Assembly (NCBI RefSeq): GCF_001570425.1
Contig: NZ_BCSX01000039.1
Location: forward strand, 272,731 to 336,730
DNA length: 64,000 nucleotides
Reading direction: 5' to 3'
DNA from: Mycolicibacterium brisbanense
GTDB lineage: Bacteria > Actinomycetota > Actinomycetes > Mycobacteriales > Mycobacteriaceae
Positions 18,472 to 28,700 of this stretch are shown piece after piece (the first letter of the stretch is position 1; the number at the start of each line of letters is the position of its first letter). The notes beneath the pieces were generated by a model. The model saw only the letters and a list, made by a program, of their open reading frames with translations, was not told where the DNA came from and did no database searches. A program made the translations under genes and the position numbers.

Positions 18472-20205
18472 GTGACGATCATCGGCGATCTGCAGCGTGC
18501 GCGTCACTTGGCGCTGGCCGCCGAAGAGGGCGCCGCCAAGGAATTGCTGCTGTCGTTGATGCCGCAGATCGAGCAGGCCGACCGCGACGATTACGCGCTT
18601 GAGGTGTTCGCCCAACTCGGCGAGATCTATCTGGTGCGCACCGCGTACGACGGTGTGGTGGAAGGCATTCGGCGGATCCGGGAGTGCCTGACCCACTACA
18701 CGGAGATTCGGGCAGGCACCAAACCCGAGGATGCCGCCAAGGTCACCATGACGGATGCGGAGGTCGACCACATGATCTGCCGCTATACGCGCCGTGCCGA
18801 ATTCCTCGCCGCCGGTCTGGCGGCCGCGCGCGGTGAGCACGACGACGCCGAGCAACATCTGGCGGAACTGATCGCCACGCGGGGAGAATTCGCCGATCTC
18901 GACGCGGAGCACGCGCGCCTCATCTGTTATGCCCGCATCCTGCTCGCGACGGGGCTGTGCGACGACGACCTCTACGCCAGGTCGGAGCCGCTGTGGAACG
19001 AGGTTCTCGACGCCGTGGACGGTCACCTCGACGGGGACGCCGAGGAGTCCGACCACCTGTTCGTCGCGGCCGCACTGGGTTACGGACGGTTCTGTGTGGA
19101 ATCCGGTCGGCTGGCCGAGGCCGAACCGTGGCTGCGACGTGGCGGTGCCAGGGCCGAGTCGCGCGGCTGGCGGCTCGCCACGTCCCGCGCGCAACTGGAA
19201 CGGGCCGCGGCGGCCTGGTCGGCCGGCGACATCGCGGAGACCCAGCGGCTGGTGCACGAGGCCTACCCGGTGATCGCCGAGCACGCCCGTGCCCACGATG
19301 TGTCCCGAAGCTGGCTGTACTTCGGCCTGATCCGGCTCGCCGTCGGTGCCCTGCAGGAGGCCGACGAGTCGTGGTCACATGCCGAGCGGCACTGGCGCGA
19401 GATCGACAAACCGCTGCACATTCACCGGATCCTGTTGCAGCGCAGTTGGATCGCGATCTTCCGCGGAGACTTCGACGAGGCCCGTGAACAGGTCGCCCAG
19501 GCGCGGCAGATGCTGGATTCCGCACCGCGGCACAGTTGGCTGCAGTACGCCCGGCTGGACTCCCACCTCGGCAATGTGTGGCGCGCGGAGGCGCTCGCGG
19601 AGATGGGTTTCGACGGCTTCGCGCAGCCGGGCCGCAATTGGCATCAGGTCGAGACGCGGCACGCGGCCGGGCTGGCCGTGGTCGACTGCGCCCCGGGCTC
19701 TGCCGAGTACGCCCGGGCGATCGAAAAGCTCCAGCGCGCAGCCGATCTGAAGGTGCCCGCCGCGCTGGCGGTCGATTCCGTGCGCTACACGATCCCCGAT
19801 GCCGGCGCCCGGATGCGCTGGGCCAGTTGTGTATCGGCTCCGCTGCTGGCGGGCGCGTTCGCGGTCGCGTGGGAATCCGGCAATGTCGAATTGACCTGCG
19901 AGCTCGTCGAATATCACAGTGCACGAGGTACTTTCACCGCAGAGACGCTTGATCAGCAGGCGAGTGACTGGACCGGCACCGCCACCGCCGCGGTGCCCGT
20001 CGAGGCCGAGCTCGCACCCGAACTCGCGATCGCGGCAGCCGCGCCCGCGGTCGGCGGTACGGGCCTGACCCGGCTGGGCCCGCTGCCGCCGCTGCGTATG
20101 GACCCGCAGACCGCCCCGATCATGAGCCGCTACCGAGACTTGGCCCGTCAGCGGTATGGCCGGGACGTCACCGCCGCAGGCGACGCATGGCAGACGTGGC
20201 CGTGA
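18472..20205 (+). CDS. Helical-repeat (TPR-like) protein paired with a CHAT protease
   Basis: A 577-residue, almost entirely alpha-helical protein with alanine- and leucine-rich helix pairs typical of tetratricopeptide-like repeats (for example LAEAEPWLRRGGARAESRG, ALQEADESWSHAERHWREID, DFDEAREQVAQARQML). A proline-rich tail precedes a short C-terminal helix (IMSRYRDLARQRYG). There is no catalytic motif, signal peptide or membrane segment. TPR-type scaffolds often sense a trigger or hold a CHAT protease inactive. The GTG at 18472 is chosen because of the TATGAT box 6 nt upstream; an earlier GTG lies inside the terminator. The 3' end overlaps the CHAT gene by 19 nt, indicating translational coupling. 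Confidence 0.72.
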   Translation: MTIIGDLQRARHLALAAEEGAAKELLLSLMPQIEQADRDDYALEVFAQLGEIYLVRTAYDGVVEGIRRIRECLTHYTEIRAGTKPEDAAKVTMTDAEVDHMICRYTRRAEFLAAGLAAARGEHDDAEQHLAELIATRGEFADLDAEHARLICYARILLATGLCDDDLYARSEPLWNEVLDAVDGHLDGDAEESDHLFVAAALGYGRFCVESGRLAEAEPWLRRGGARAESRGWRLATSRAQLERAAAAWSAGDIAETQRLVHEAYPVIAEHARAHDVSRSWLYFGLIRLAVGALQEADESWSHAERHWREIDKPLHIHRILLQRSWIAIFRGDFDEAREQVAQARQMLDSAPRHSWLQYARLDSHLGNVWRAEALAEMGFDGFAQPGRNWHQVETRHAAGLAVVDCAPGSAEYARAIEKLQRAADLKVPAALAVDSVRYTIPDAGARMRWASCVSAPLLAGAFAVAWESGNVELTCELVEYHSARGTFTAETLDQQASDWTGTATAAVPVEAELAPELAIAAAAPAVGGTGLTRLGPLPPLRMDPQTAPIMSRYRDLARQRYGRDVTAAGDAWQTWP

Positions 20206-21407
20206 CCGCGACACTGGTCCTTCGCTTCGCCGACGTCGGCATCGCCACCTACGCCAGCCTGCGCGTGGTGGGGGAGCCGCACCGGTCGGTCACCTGGGTG
20301 GTCGAGGAACCGCAGCTGCGGGCCGCGTGCGACGCCCTGGACGCCGCGCTGCCGGATCCGCGTCCCGGTGAAGCCGCCGCTTCGGCCATCGAACGAGCTT
20401 TGGCCACAGGGGCTTTCGCATCTCCCGACACCGAAAACGAGCTCGCGGCGGCGCTCGGTGAGCACTTGGTCGGGCCCGACGGCTGGCGCTTGCTCGCCGA
20501 GAGCGTTGCGTCGCCGCGGCCGCATCTGTTCGTCACCCCGAGCCCGCGGTTGGGCCGGGTGCCGTGGGGGCAACTCGTCATGCCCGGCCCCGACGGATTC
20601 CGCCTGATCGAACTCGTCGACGTCCTCATGGCGGTGCCGCCGAACATCGTGCACGCGCCCCGCCGGCAGACGTGCTGGGAGGATCACCGCAATGGTCCGG
20701 CGGTCCTGGTGCTCGACCCTCGCATCCCCGGGCAGCGCCCGGGTTCGGCGCTCGGATCGGTGCTCGGCAGGCCGTCCCCGCAGACACCGCTGGCGCGCCA
20801 TTTCGCTGATCTGGTCGCCGAGGGCCGGGTGCTGCCCACCGTCGCCGAGCCTGCCGCGCTGTTCCGCCGCACCGACACCGATCGGCACTGGCTGGCGCGG
20901 GCGTGCGCCCAGGATCCGGCCCGGCTGCTCTACGTCGGGCACGCCAGTGCAGCCGAAGGAGATGCCGGTTACGCCGACCGTGCCGCGCTGCACCTGGCAG
21001 AGCCGGCCCCACTGACCGCCGCCGACGTGATGGCGGCAGGCCTGGTGATTCCGCCCCGGGTCGCTCTGCTGGCGTGTGCGTCGGGTGGTGACTACCGCTT
21101 CGATGAGGCCACCGGCTTGGTCGCGGCGATGATCCTCGGTGGCGCCGAGCTGGTGACCGCGACGTTGTGGTCACTGCCGACCACCGCTGGATATCACCAG
21201 TTCTACACTGCCGCAACAGATTCGGTCTTCGATCCGATGGCCGAGACAGTTGCCGCGGTCGATTTGGCCCACCGGCAGGACGCCGCGGGCTGCGCGGTGA
21301 ACCGCTGGCAACGGTCCCAGTTGCGGCGCTGGCGTGACGGTGACCGCGCGGCCAGCCCGCTGCATTGGGCGGCGCTGGCCAGCTTCACGGTCGGAGGCGC
21401 CCGGTGA
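20187..21407 (+). CDS. CHAT-domain cysteine protease (caspase-like)
   Basis: A 406-residue CHAT-fold protein. The catalytic histidine is in LLYVGHASAAEGD (His252) and the catalytic cysteine in ALLACASGGDYR (Cys297). Both are in the expected order and are followed by the conserved GGAELVTATLW strand typical of CHAT and caspase-like proteases. Residues 1-170 form an uncharacterised N-terminal part with the segment RLGRVPWGQLVMP common upstream of CHAT domains. It overlaps the TPR-like gene by 19 nt and is followed, after a small opposite-strand gene, by two unknown genes. In known systems CHAT proteases cleave partner proteins such as gasdermins or other effectors on activation. The substrate here is unknown. 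Confidence 0.85.
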   Translation: MADVAVTATLVLRFADVGIATYASLRVVGEPHRSVTWVVEEPQLRAACDALDAALPDPRPGEAAASAIERALATGAFASPDTENELAAALGEHLVGPDGWRLLAESVASPRPHLFVTPSPRLGRVPWGQLVMPGPDGFRLIELVDVLMAVPPNIVHAPRRQTCWEDHRNGPAVLVLDPRIPGQRPGSALGSVLGRPSPQTPLARHFADLVAEGRVLPTVAEPAALFRRTDTDRHWLARACAQDPARLLYVGHASAAEGDAGYADRAALHLAEPAPLTAADVMAAGLVIPPRVALLACASGGDYRFDEATGLVAAMILGGAELVTATLWSLPTTAGYHQFYTAATDSVFDPMAETVAAVDLAHRQDAAGCAVNRWQRSQLRRWRDGDRAASPLHWAALASFTVGGAR

Positions 21408-21412
21408 GTGCC

Positions 21413-21862
21413 TCAAGCGGGGGAGACGAACACCGCGACGGCGCTCTCGTCACCCGGTCGGTAGTAGGCGTCGATCACGCTGCCCGGTGCGACCTTCGGC
21501 AGCGACGTCGCCGGAATCAACGCGGTTTCCCTGGCCGGAAACTGGCCGCCGCCGGGTCTGCTCACCATGAGGTCCAACTCGACCTCCCGGAAGTCCTCGC
21601 GCGTCGTTCCCGTGGTGCGCATGCCCGTCACCACGCCGACAGCGTGGGTTCCGTTGCGGATCAATGCCAGCTGGCCGCCGGTGATCAGCCCCTTGCGCAG
21701 GAACATCTCGTCGAACGCGGCCACCAGCTCGTCGATGGTCATCAGGCGTTCGGTGGCCTCATCGTCCCCGCAGGCCCGTCGGGCCCGGTGCGCGGTGGCG
21801 AGCACGACGCCTGCGGCGCCGCAGATCAGGCAGAACACGGTGAGCGTCAGTGCATCGGTCAT
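21413..21862 (-). CDS. Membrane-anchored small protein within the CHAT cassette
   Basis: A 149-residue protein I do not recognise. One hydrophobic N-terminal segment (LTLTVFCLICGAAGVVLATA) is followed by a soluble region rich in predicted beta strands, with the pattern ATSLPKVAPGSVIDAYYRPGDESAVAV near the end. That pattern resembles small membrane-tethered beta domains of unknown function. It is encoded opposite to the flanking cassette genes: 5 nt tail-to-tail from the CHAT gene and 69 nt head-to-head from the 442-residue protein gene. Whether it belongs to the system or is a bystander is unclear. Confidence 0.6.
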   Translation of the reverse strand: MTDALTLTVFCLICGAAGVVLATAHRARRACGDDEATERLMTIDELVAAFDEMFLRKGLITGGQLALIRNGTHAVGVVTGMRTTGTTREDFREVELDLMVSRPGGGQFPARETALIPATSLPKVAPGSVIDAYYRPGDESAVAVFVSPA

Positions 21863-21918
21863 GCCGACAAGCGTCCGGCCGTCCGGCGGCTACCGAACCC
21901 AAGTTCGGTGCCCGGCCC

Positions 21919-21931
21919 TATCCTGGTGCTG
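21919..21931 (+). promoter_or_regulatory. -10 box upstream of the 442-residue protein gene
   Basis: TATCCT (21919-21924) ends 7 nt before the GTG at 21932, consistent with a leaderless transcript. Eight nt upstream of it lies AGTTCGGTG, a weak (6 of 9) resemblance to the PafBC block lacking its TG, so that reading is doubtful. Confidence 0.35.
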
Positions 21932-23260
21932 GTGAGCATCGGGTCGGACGCGACGACGGCACGGACCGTGGTGGGTTCGGCGCAGCCGCGTCGCGCGGTG
22001 ATCGAGCGGGCCTGGCGCTCCATCGGCCCGGGCGTCGAGGTACTCAGTGGTGACGACGGCGGCCCGTTGCGTCGGACCGTCAAACGGATCATCGATCCAC
22101 TCGTGCTGCGGTTGCGCAGCAATACCCAGTTCTCGGCTCCGGTGCTGGACCCTGCCGTGGCCGCCGAGATGCACGACACCATCGCCGCCCACGCGCCGCA
22201 ATTGCGGGCCACCGCGGACTGGTTCGTGATGCTCAAGGCGCAACGGCGGCAGCAGCGCATCACTTCGGGAAACGCTCAGGAGCTGTACTTCCCGGTGTGT
22301 TTCGAGTTGGCGGTTACGCGGGGAACCCCCGGCGTCGACGATGAGCAGACTGCGGCGAGCGTGCTGCGCGACATCCATCAGGGCCGCGACCGTACCGGAA
22401 TCGAAGCGCTCAACGCGCATCTCGACGATCCGCAGGTGATCGCCCGGTTGTCTCGGCAACTCGAGCGCAGCTGGCGCGACGTGCACCCGAACGGTGCCAT
22501 GACCGGACCGTTCTTCGCGGGCCTGGCGACCGTGCTCGGTCCGGCGGACAGTCATCGCGAGACTGTGTCCAGGCAGCGGGTGTGGTCGGCGCTGATCGCC
22601 GATGCCACCCCCTACAACCTCGGTGCGACGGCGCATACCGAGCCCGACTCGCTGCCGTGGCCCATCGTCGAGGTCGGTCTGAGTTCCATTGCGCCGCAAG
22701 AGATTCCGTCAGTCGACGGGGTGGCGGTCGGTGATCGCCCGCTGGACCGCACTGTCGCCGACCGGGTCCGGGCCACCCTGCGCCGTGCGCTGGACCGCGA
22801 CGAACTTCCCGACGTTCCGTTGTTGTGCGCCGAGGAGGTCGACCGGGCTTGCGCGCCATGGGGTCTGCTCGCCGAAGACAAGCAGGCGGTGCTGCTGACC
22901 GGTATCGAGGTGGCCGGCGATTTGCGGCCGCTTTCGGCCCCGGCGTCGGTGCGCTACGAGTTGTCGGCGCGGATCCAGTCCCGGCTCGCCAAGGAGGCCT
23001 ACGTGCTGCACGCGCGCCGCTACCTGGCCGGCAGTGAGGCGATTCATCCGCGGCAGCAACAGGTTGTCGATGATCTGGCGGCATTCGCCCGCCCGTATCT
23101 GAGCAGGCTGTGGGCCCGGCTGCACGGCCGGGACGTGTGGCAGGAATCCTGTGAGGACATCGACGACGTCCGTGCGCTGCTGGAGGGCGTGGCGCGGTCG
23201 GTGAGCCTGGACCATCGCCAGCGGATCAAGGCGATGCTGGAAGTGCAGGTGGCCGGATGA
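21932..23260 (+). CDS. Unrecognised protein of the CHAT cassette (442 aa)
   Basis: A 442-residue soluble, mostly helical protein that I cannot assign. It has no signal peptide, membrane helix, Walker or nuclease motif that I can see. A GNAQELYFPVCFELAVTRGTPG stretch is present, outlined only, and a charged C-terminal helical bundle (DDLAAFARPYLSRLWARL). The start GTG at 21932 was chosen from the -10 box 7 nt upstream; GTG 21926 is an alternative two codons earlier. The stop overlaps the next ATG by 4 nt (ATGA), so the two are translated together. It could be the CHAT target or a partner. Confidence 0.6.
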   Translation: MSIGSDATTARTVVGSAQPRRAVIERAWRSIGPGVEVLSGDDGGPLRRTVKRIIDPLVLRLRSNTQFSAPVLDPAVAAEMHDTIAAHAPQLRATADWFVMLKAQRRQQRITSGNAQELYFPVCFELAVTRGTPGVDDEQTAASVLRDIHQGRDRTGIEALNAHLDDPQVIARLSRQLERSWRDVHPNGAMTGPFFAGLATVLGPADSHRETVSRQRVWSALIADATPYNLGATAHTEPDSLPWPIVEVGLSSIAPQEIPSVDGVAVGDRPLDRTVADRVRATLRRALDRDELPDVPLLCAEEVDRACAPWGLLAEDKQAVLLTGIEVAGDLRPLSAPASVRYELSARIQSRLAKEAYVLHARRYLAGSEAIHPRQQQVVDDLAAFARPYLSRLWARLHGRDVWQESCEDIDDVRALLEGVARSVSLDHRQRIKAMLEVQVAG

Positions 23261-24345
23261 AGCTCGACATCGAATCCGGGCTGTGGAGCACCGGAACGCT
23301 GAGCGAGCCGGCCCCACTGGTGGCCACGCTCGAGGTCAGTGGTGCCGTGCTGTCGTGGGTGGTCGACGGCGCGGCCCCGCCCGTCATCACGTTCACCGAT
23401 CACCTCCGGGCTGACTGGCTATGGCGCATCGTCGGGGAAGAGGGTCACGTCGCGGTCGTCGAAGCCCTGCGCGACGCCACGGAGGGTGAGGCGCGAGCCG
23501 TCGACCTGCCCGGGGTTGCGGTGCTGCCCGGCTCCGCGGACGCGCTGCGGCGGTTGGCCTTCGGGCACTGGCTGCGGCGGTGGTGGCCCACCAGCGATCG
23601 CGACGGTATCGCGGCTCTTGACCGCGCGGTACTGGATGCCGAACTCGCGGTGTCGACCGTGGCGGCCGAGGACTTCTTCACCGACGACACGCTGGATTCC
23701 GACGTCGATGGCCTGCTGGCTCCGCATCTGTCCGCTCTGGATATCCTTGCCACACAAGGAGATCCCCGCGTGGCCACGCTGGTGGACCGATGCCGTGAGC
23801 TGGCCGAGGACATCGGCCTCGGCTGGGACGTCGCCGAGCCGACGCGACGTCGGTCCGACTACGCGCTGGCCGCCGGTGCTGCCGAGGCGCGGCGGGACGC
23901 TACGGCGATCGCCGAGGGAGTCTCGACGGTGAATTGGACGGCGGTGCCGCCGGGTATTTTCGACGCTGCCGAGCAGACCGTCGACTGGACCGTGGTACCC
24001 GCCGGGTCGTCGGTGAATTGCCTTGTGCAGGTGGCTGTGTGCGGTCCCGACCACCCCGCCGGCATTGCCGCGGCGGTCCGCTGCGGAGACTATCGTGGCG
24101 CGGGCGTGCTCGACGCCGACGGGCATGCGACCCTTGCCGTACGCGGCGCGGACGGCGCCGAGTTGCCGGAGTCGCACGCATGGAACCTGGACTGGTCACC
24201 GGTCGAGGTGGCCATCGGGGCGGCCGGTGCCGGTGAGCCGCAACATGTTCGGGACCGGGTGCGGGCCTTCGCGCGGAACCGGCTCGCCGCGGTCGCTGCC
24301 GACGCGTACCTCGCCGAGGTGCTCGCCGCCGAATCCGACTACTGA
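23257..24345 (+). CDS. Unrecognised protein of the CHAT cassette (362 aa)
   Basis: A 362-residue acidic protein of unknown family, coupled to the preceding gene by a 4-nt ATGA overlap. The N-terminal part looks like a beta-rich domain (LWSTGTLSEPAPLVATLEV) followed by helices. The middle has two tryptophan repeats, VNWTAVPPG and VDWTVVPAG (about residues 225-250), and a third related NLDWSPVEVAIG near residue 305. No catalytic motif, signal peptide or membrane segment is evident. It ends 10 nt from the convergent esterase gene, closing the cassette. Confidence 0.6.
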   Translation: MKLDIESGLWSTGTLSEPAPLVATLEVSGAVLSWVVDGAAPPVITFTDHLRADWLWRIVGEEGHVAVVEALRDATEGEARAVDLPGVAVLPGSADALRRLAFGHWLRRWWPTSDRDGIAALDRAVLDAELAVSTVAAEDFFTDDTLDSDVDGLLAPHLSALDILATQGDPRVATLVDRCRELAEDIGLGWDVAEPTRRRSDYALAAGAAEARRDATAIAEGVSTVNWTAVPPGIFDAAEQTVDWTVVPAGSSVNCLVQVAVCGPDHPAGIAAAVRCGDYRGAGVLDADGHATLAVRGADGAELPESHAWNLDWSPVEVAIGAAGAGEPQHVRDRVRAFARNRLAAVAADAYLAEVLAAESDY

Positions 24346-24355
24346 GCCGCCGGAG

Positions 24356-25720
24356 TCACCTGGCGGCGGTCTGCACGTAGGTGGCCGAGCGCGGGGTCGA
24401 CGGCAGGCCCACAGTGGGTACCTGCGGTGTGCCGATGGCCCCGGCCAGCCACGGCAGCGATGCGGCGAACGCGTTGGAGGCGAACGGCCAGTCGTGGGTT
24501 CCCGGCTGACTCACCACGGCGCAGGCGATTCCGTGCGCCGAGCCCAGCGCGCACAGTGTGTCGGCGGCCCTGGCCTGGTCGCTGACCTTGTTGACCCTGG
24601 TGGTCGACGGCGCGTTGTTCACGTCGAACCAGCCGGCCAAACCTCGATACTGACCGTGGCGGTTGATGACCGTGGCGGGATCGAACGCGTCCCATGCCGC
24701 CTTGTTGCCGCCGAACAGTCGGTCGATGGTCTGCGCTTTGTTGCCCGAGTTGGGTCCGATGTCGCCTGCGATGTCGACGAACGCGCTGAACAACTCGGGG
24801 TGCATCACCGATACGTCGACGGCGCACGTGCCGCCCATCGACCAGCCCACCACGCCCCAGTTGGCGGCCAGCGGGCTGACCCCGTAGTGGGTGTTCATGA
24901 ACGGGATCACGTCCTTGGTGAGGTGGTCGGCGGAGTTGCCGCGCGGCCCGTTGACGCATTCGGTGTCGTTGTTGAAGGCGCCGCCCGGGTCCACGAACAC
25001 CAGCACCGGTGCGTAGCCGCGGTGGGCGCGGGCGAATTCGTCCAAGGTCTTGACCACGTTGCCGGCGCGCATCCAGTCCGCCGGGGTGTTGAACTCGCCG
25101 CCGATCATCATCACGGTCGGCAGCTTCGGCGCAGGGTTGCTCATGAACCACGCGGGTGGCAGGTAGACGTACTCGCCGCGGTGCTTGAAGCCCGAGGCGC
25201 TGTTGCCGGTCTCCACCGGCACCACCGTGCCGCGCAGCGGGACGGTACCTTCGCGCTGCATCGCGGCGACCGTCACTTCGTCGGTCTGGTCGGGCAGCGG
25301 ACCCGCCGTCATCTGGTTCCACAGCGTCTGCACCCATGGGAAGTAACCGACCCACAGGTTCAGCGCCAGCGCCGCGCACAGCAAGCTCATCGGGACCGCA
25401 AGCGTCGATACGCCGCGCCGCCACCATCGGCTGCCGCGCCACCCCGCCAGCAGGACCACGACGGCTGCGCCGGTGATCGCCACCCACACCCACAACGACC
25501 TGGGCGCAGGGTTGCTCCGGTCGGAAATACCTTCGCTCTGGATGTACCAGTACGTGCTGACGGCGAGCACACCGCCGACGCCCGCAGCCACCGGCAGCCA
25601 GATCAGCCACCACCTGCGGGTCCGCAGACCGACCGCCGCGATGAGCACAATTGCGGTCACGACCTGCACTGTTATCGGGACCCAGCCGTGCATCAAGGAC
25701 AGATGGTGGGTGAAGGTCAC
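24356..25720 (-). CDS. Membrane-anchored esterase/antigen-85-like hydrolase (Rv1639c type)
   Basis: A 454-residue protein with about four N-terminal membrane helices (VQVVTAIVLIAAVGL, LIWLPVAAGVGGVLAVS, VWVAITGAAVVVLLAG, VPMSLLCAALALNLWVG). A C-terminal alpha/beta hydrolase domain of the esterase D/antigen 85 superfamily follows. The nucleophile elbow is VVGWSMGGTCA, and the late GTHDWPF supplies the likely catalytic His; NNDTECVNGPRG is also typical of this group. The catalytic domain probably faces outside. The start is taken at GTG 25720, preceded by TCAGGA at good spacing. It lies 47 nt downstream of lysX on the same strand, as in M. tuberculosis, suggesting a shared role in envelope lipid modification. 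Confidence 0.83.
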   Translation of the reverse strand: MTFTHHLSLMHGWVPITVQVVTAIVLIAAVGLRTRRWWLIWLPVAAGVGGVLAVSTYWYIQSEGISDRSNPAPRSLWVWVAITGAAVVVLLAGWRGSRWWRRGVSTLAVPMSLLCAALALNLWVGYFPWVQTLWNQMTAGPLPDQTDEVTVAAMQREGTVPLRGTVVPVETGNSASGFKHRGEYVYLPPAWFMSNPAPKLPTVMMIGGEFNTPADWMRAGNVVKTLDEFARAHRGYAPVLVFVDPGGAFNNDTECVNGPRGNSADHLTKDVIPFMNTHYGVSPLAANWGVVGWSMGGTCAVDVSVMHPELFSAFVDIAGDIGPNSGNKAQTIDRLFGGNKAAWDAFDPATVINRHGQYRGLAGWFDVNNAPSTTRVNKVSDQARAADTLCALGSAHGIACAVVSQPGTHDWPFASNAFAASLPWLAGAIGTPQVPTVGLPSTPRSATYVQTAAR

Positions 25721-25767
25721 CAGCCAATCCTGATCAAAGATTCTTGTGGTTTCCTGTGAGCGGGCTG

Positions 25768-28700
25768 CTAACGGGGTTTGGCCAGCGGGAACGGCAGAGT
25801 TTCCCGGATGCTGCGCCCGGTGATCAGCATGACGACCCGGTCGACGCCCATGCCGAGGCCGCCGGTCGGTGGCATGGCGTACTCCATCGCCTGCAGGAAG
25901 TCCTCGTCGAGCTCCATTGCCTCGGGGTCGCCACCGGCCGCCAGCAACGATTGTTCCTGCAGGCGACGGCGCTGTTCGACGGGGTCGGTGAGCTCGCTGT
26001 ACGCCGTGCCGAGCTCGACGCCCCAGGCCACCAGATCCCAGCGTTCGGCCACGCCGGGGATGCTGCGATGCGGCCGGGTGAGCGGGGACACCGAGGTGGG
26101 GAAGTCCTTGTAGAACGTCGGCTCGGTGGTGCGGTCCTCGACGAGATGCTCGTACATCTCCAGCACGACCGCCCCGGCGTCCCAGTGGCTCAGGTAGCCG
26201 ATATCGGCCGCCTTGCACAGCTTCCGCAGAGTGTCCACATCGGTTTCGGGGGTGATGTGTTCGCCGAGGGCCTCGGAGATGGCGTCGTGCACGGTTATGA
26301 CCGGCCACTTTCCGGAGATGTCCACCGGCTCGAGCACGCCGTCGGCGCGTGGCCGCAAGAACACCTGGGCGCCGTTGGCCGCCTGCGCGGCGTTCTGGAT
26401 CAGCTCGCGGCATCCGTCGATCCACACGTTGTAGTCGGCGTGCGCCTGGTAGGCCTCCAGCAGGGTGAACTCGGGGTTGTGGCTGAAGTCCACCCCCTCG
26501 TTGCGAAACGCCCGGCCCAGCTCGAAGACCCGCTCGACACCGCCGACGCAGAGCCGTTTGAGATACAGCTCGGGTGCGATCCGCAGATACAGGTCCAGGT
26601 CGTAGGCGTTGATGTGGGTGAGGAACGGTCGGGCGTTCGCGCCGCCGTGGATCTGCTGCAGAATCGGAGTCTCGACCTCAAGGAAATCCTTGGCGTACAA
26701 CGTCTGCCGGATGGCCTGCAGGGCGCCGCTGCGGGCCCGGATCAACTCGCGGGCGTCGGTGTTGACGGCCAGGTCCACGTAGCGGGCCCGCACGCGGGCT
26801 TCCTGGTCCGTCAGGCCCTTCCACTTGTCCGGCAGCGGGCGCAGGCATTTGCCGATCAACCGCCACTTCTCGACCAGCAGCGAGCGGGTTCCGTTGCGGC
26901 TGCGGCCCATCGTGCCGGTCACCTCGATCAGGTCACCGAGGTCGATCGCGGCGGTGAACTTCCCGGTGCCTCCGTCCAGGCGCGAATCGTCCAGCAGCAA
27001 CTGGACTTCCCCGGACCAGTCGCGCAGCTGGGCGAACAGCACGCCGCCATAGTCGCGGATGCGCAGGATCCGGCCCGCGACGCTGAGGTTTTCGGTGTCG
27101 TCCGCCGCCACTGCCGCAGCGACGGTATGCGTGGGCGCCTGGCCGACGGGATAGGCCTCGACTCCGCTGTCCTGCAGCGCCCTGAGCTTGGCCATGCGCA
27201 CCCGGACCTGTTCGGGCAGGCGCGCCAGCTCCGCCTGTCCCGACGCGGCCGTCGCGAGATCGCCGACGTCGGGCGCACTTCCGTCGTGGTGCAGCCGGCC
27301 GGACTCCACCAGGTTCGCCGGCGCGGCGACGTGCTCACCGGTGTGCTGCTTGTTGCGCCGGGAGAACGGCAGCACCAGGAAGCCCTCGGCGATCACCGAC
27401 GCGACGCCGACCCGAGGGATCAGCCGAGCTTCCTCGTAGCACGCGTAGCGCGGTACCCATTCGGGTTGGTATTTCATGTTCGAGCGGTACAGGGTCTCCA
27501 GCTGCCACCAGCGGGAGAAGAACACCAGCAGCCCGCGCCAGAGCCGGGCCACCGGCCCCGCACCCAGCTGCGCGCCCTGCTCGAACGCCGAGCGGAACAT
27601 CGCGAAATTCAACGAAATGCGGCTCACACCAATGGTTTCGGCCTGCATGCACAGTTCGCTGACCATCAATTCGATGGTGCCGTTCGGCGACTGCGGGGAG
27701 CGCCGCATGACGTCGAGCGAGACACCGTTGGCGCCCCACGGCACCAACGACAGCATCGCCACCACGGCGTCCTTCTGGCCGTCGTGCTGAATCGCCTCGA
27801 CCAGCAGGCAGTCACCGTCTGCCGGGTCGCCGAGCCGGCCCAGTGCCATCGAGAAGCCGCGCTCGGTCTCGGTGTCGCGCCACGCGTCGGCGTTGCGGAT
27901 CACCTCGGCCATCTCGGCGGCGGACAGCTCGCGGTGCCGCCGGATCCGCACCGAGGCGCCCGCCCGTTTGGCGCGGGTGACGGCCTGGCGTACTCCGCGC
28001 ATGTCCGATCCCGACAACCGGAAGCTCTCCGGATGCAGGATGGCTTCGTCACCGAGTTGCAGCGCGTTGAGACCCGCTGCGCGGAATGCTTCGGCGGCAG
28101 TGGAACTCGCGCCCATCACCCCGGGTGCCCAACCGTAGGTCTGGCACAACTGCAGCCAGGCTTCGATGGCCTGTGGCCAGGCCTTCGGATCGCCCAGTGG
28201 GTCGCCGCTCGCCAGGCACACCCCGACCTCGACGCGGTAGGTGATGGCTGAGCGTCCGCTCGGCGCGAACACCACCGACTTGTCCCGGCGGGTCGCGAAG
28301 TATCCCAGCGAATCGTTCTTCCCGTACAGCTCGAGCAGTCCGCGGATCGCGGACTCGTCCTCTCCCGTCAGCGCATTGGCCGCGCGTTGCGACTGAAACA
28401 GCACCACCGCCGCGGCCATCAGCGCCAGGGCGCCGAACAACCCGAACACCGCGTTGAGGAACGGGTGCGAATAGCCCTCGAACACCTCGGTCGGCACCGT
28501 CGCGAACCCGCTGACCCGGTTGATCGCATACGGCAACCGCGCGCTGGTGTCGAGGGTCCCGGGGAACAGGGTCAGCAGACCCCACGCCGCCAGGATGCCG
28601 ATCGCCATGCCGGCCAGCAGCACCACGGCCGATTTGAGGAGGGCACCGCGACGGACCTTGGCCCAGAACTGCTTACGCGCCAACACCAGGCAGACGATGG

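Noticed and set aside
25744..28251. Open frame of 835 codons opposite lysX
   Set aside because: Shadow of the lysX reading frame; no start context or domain.
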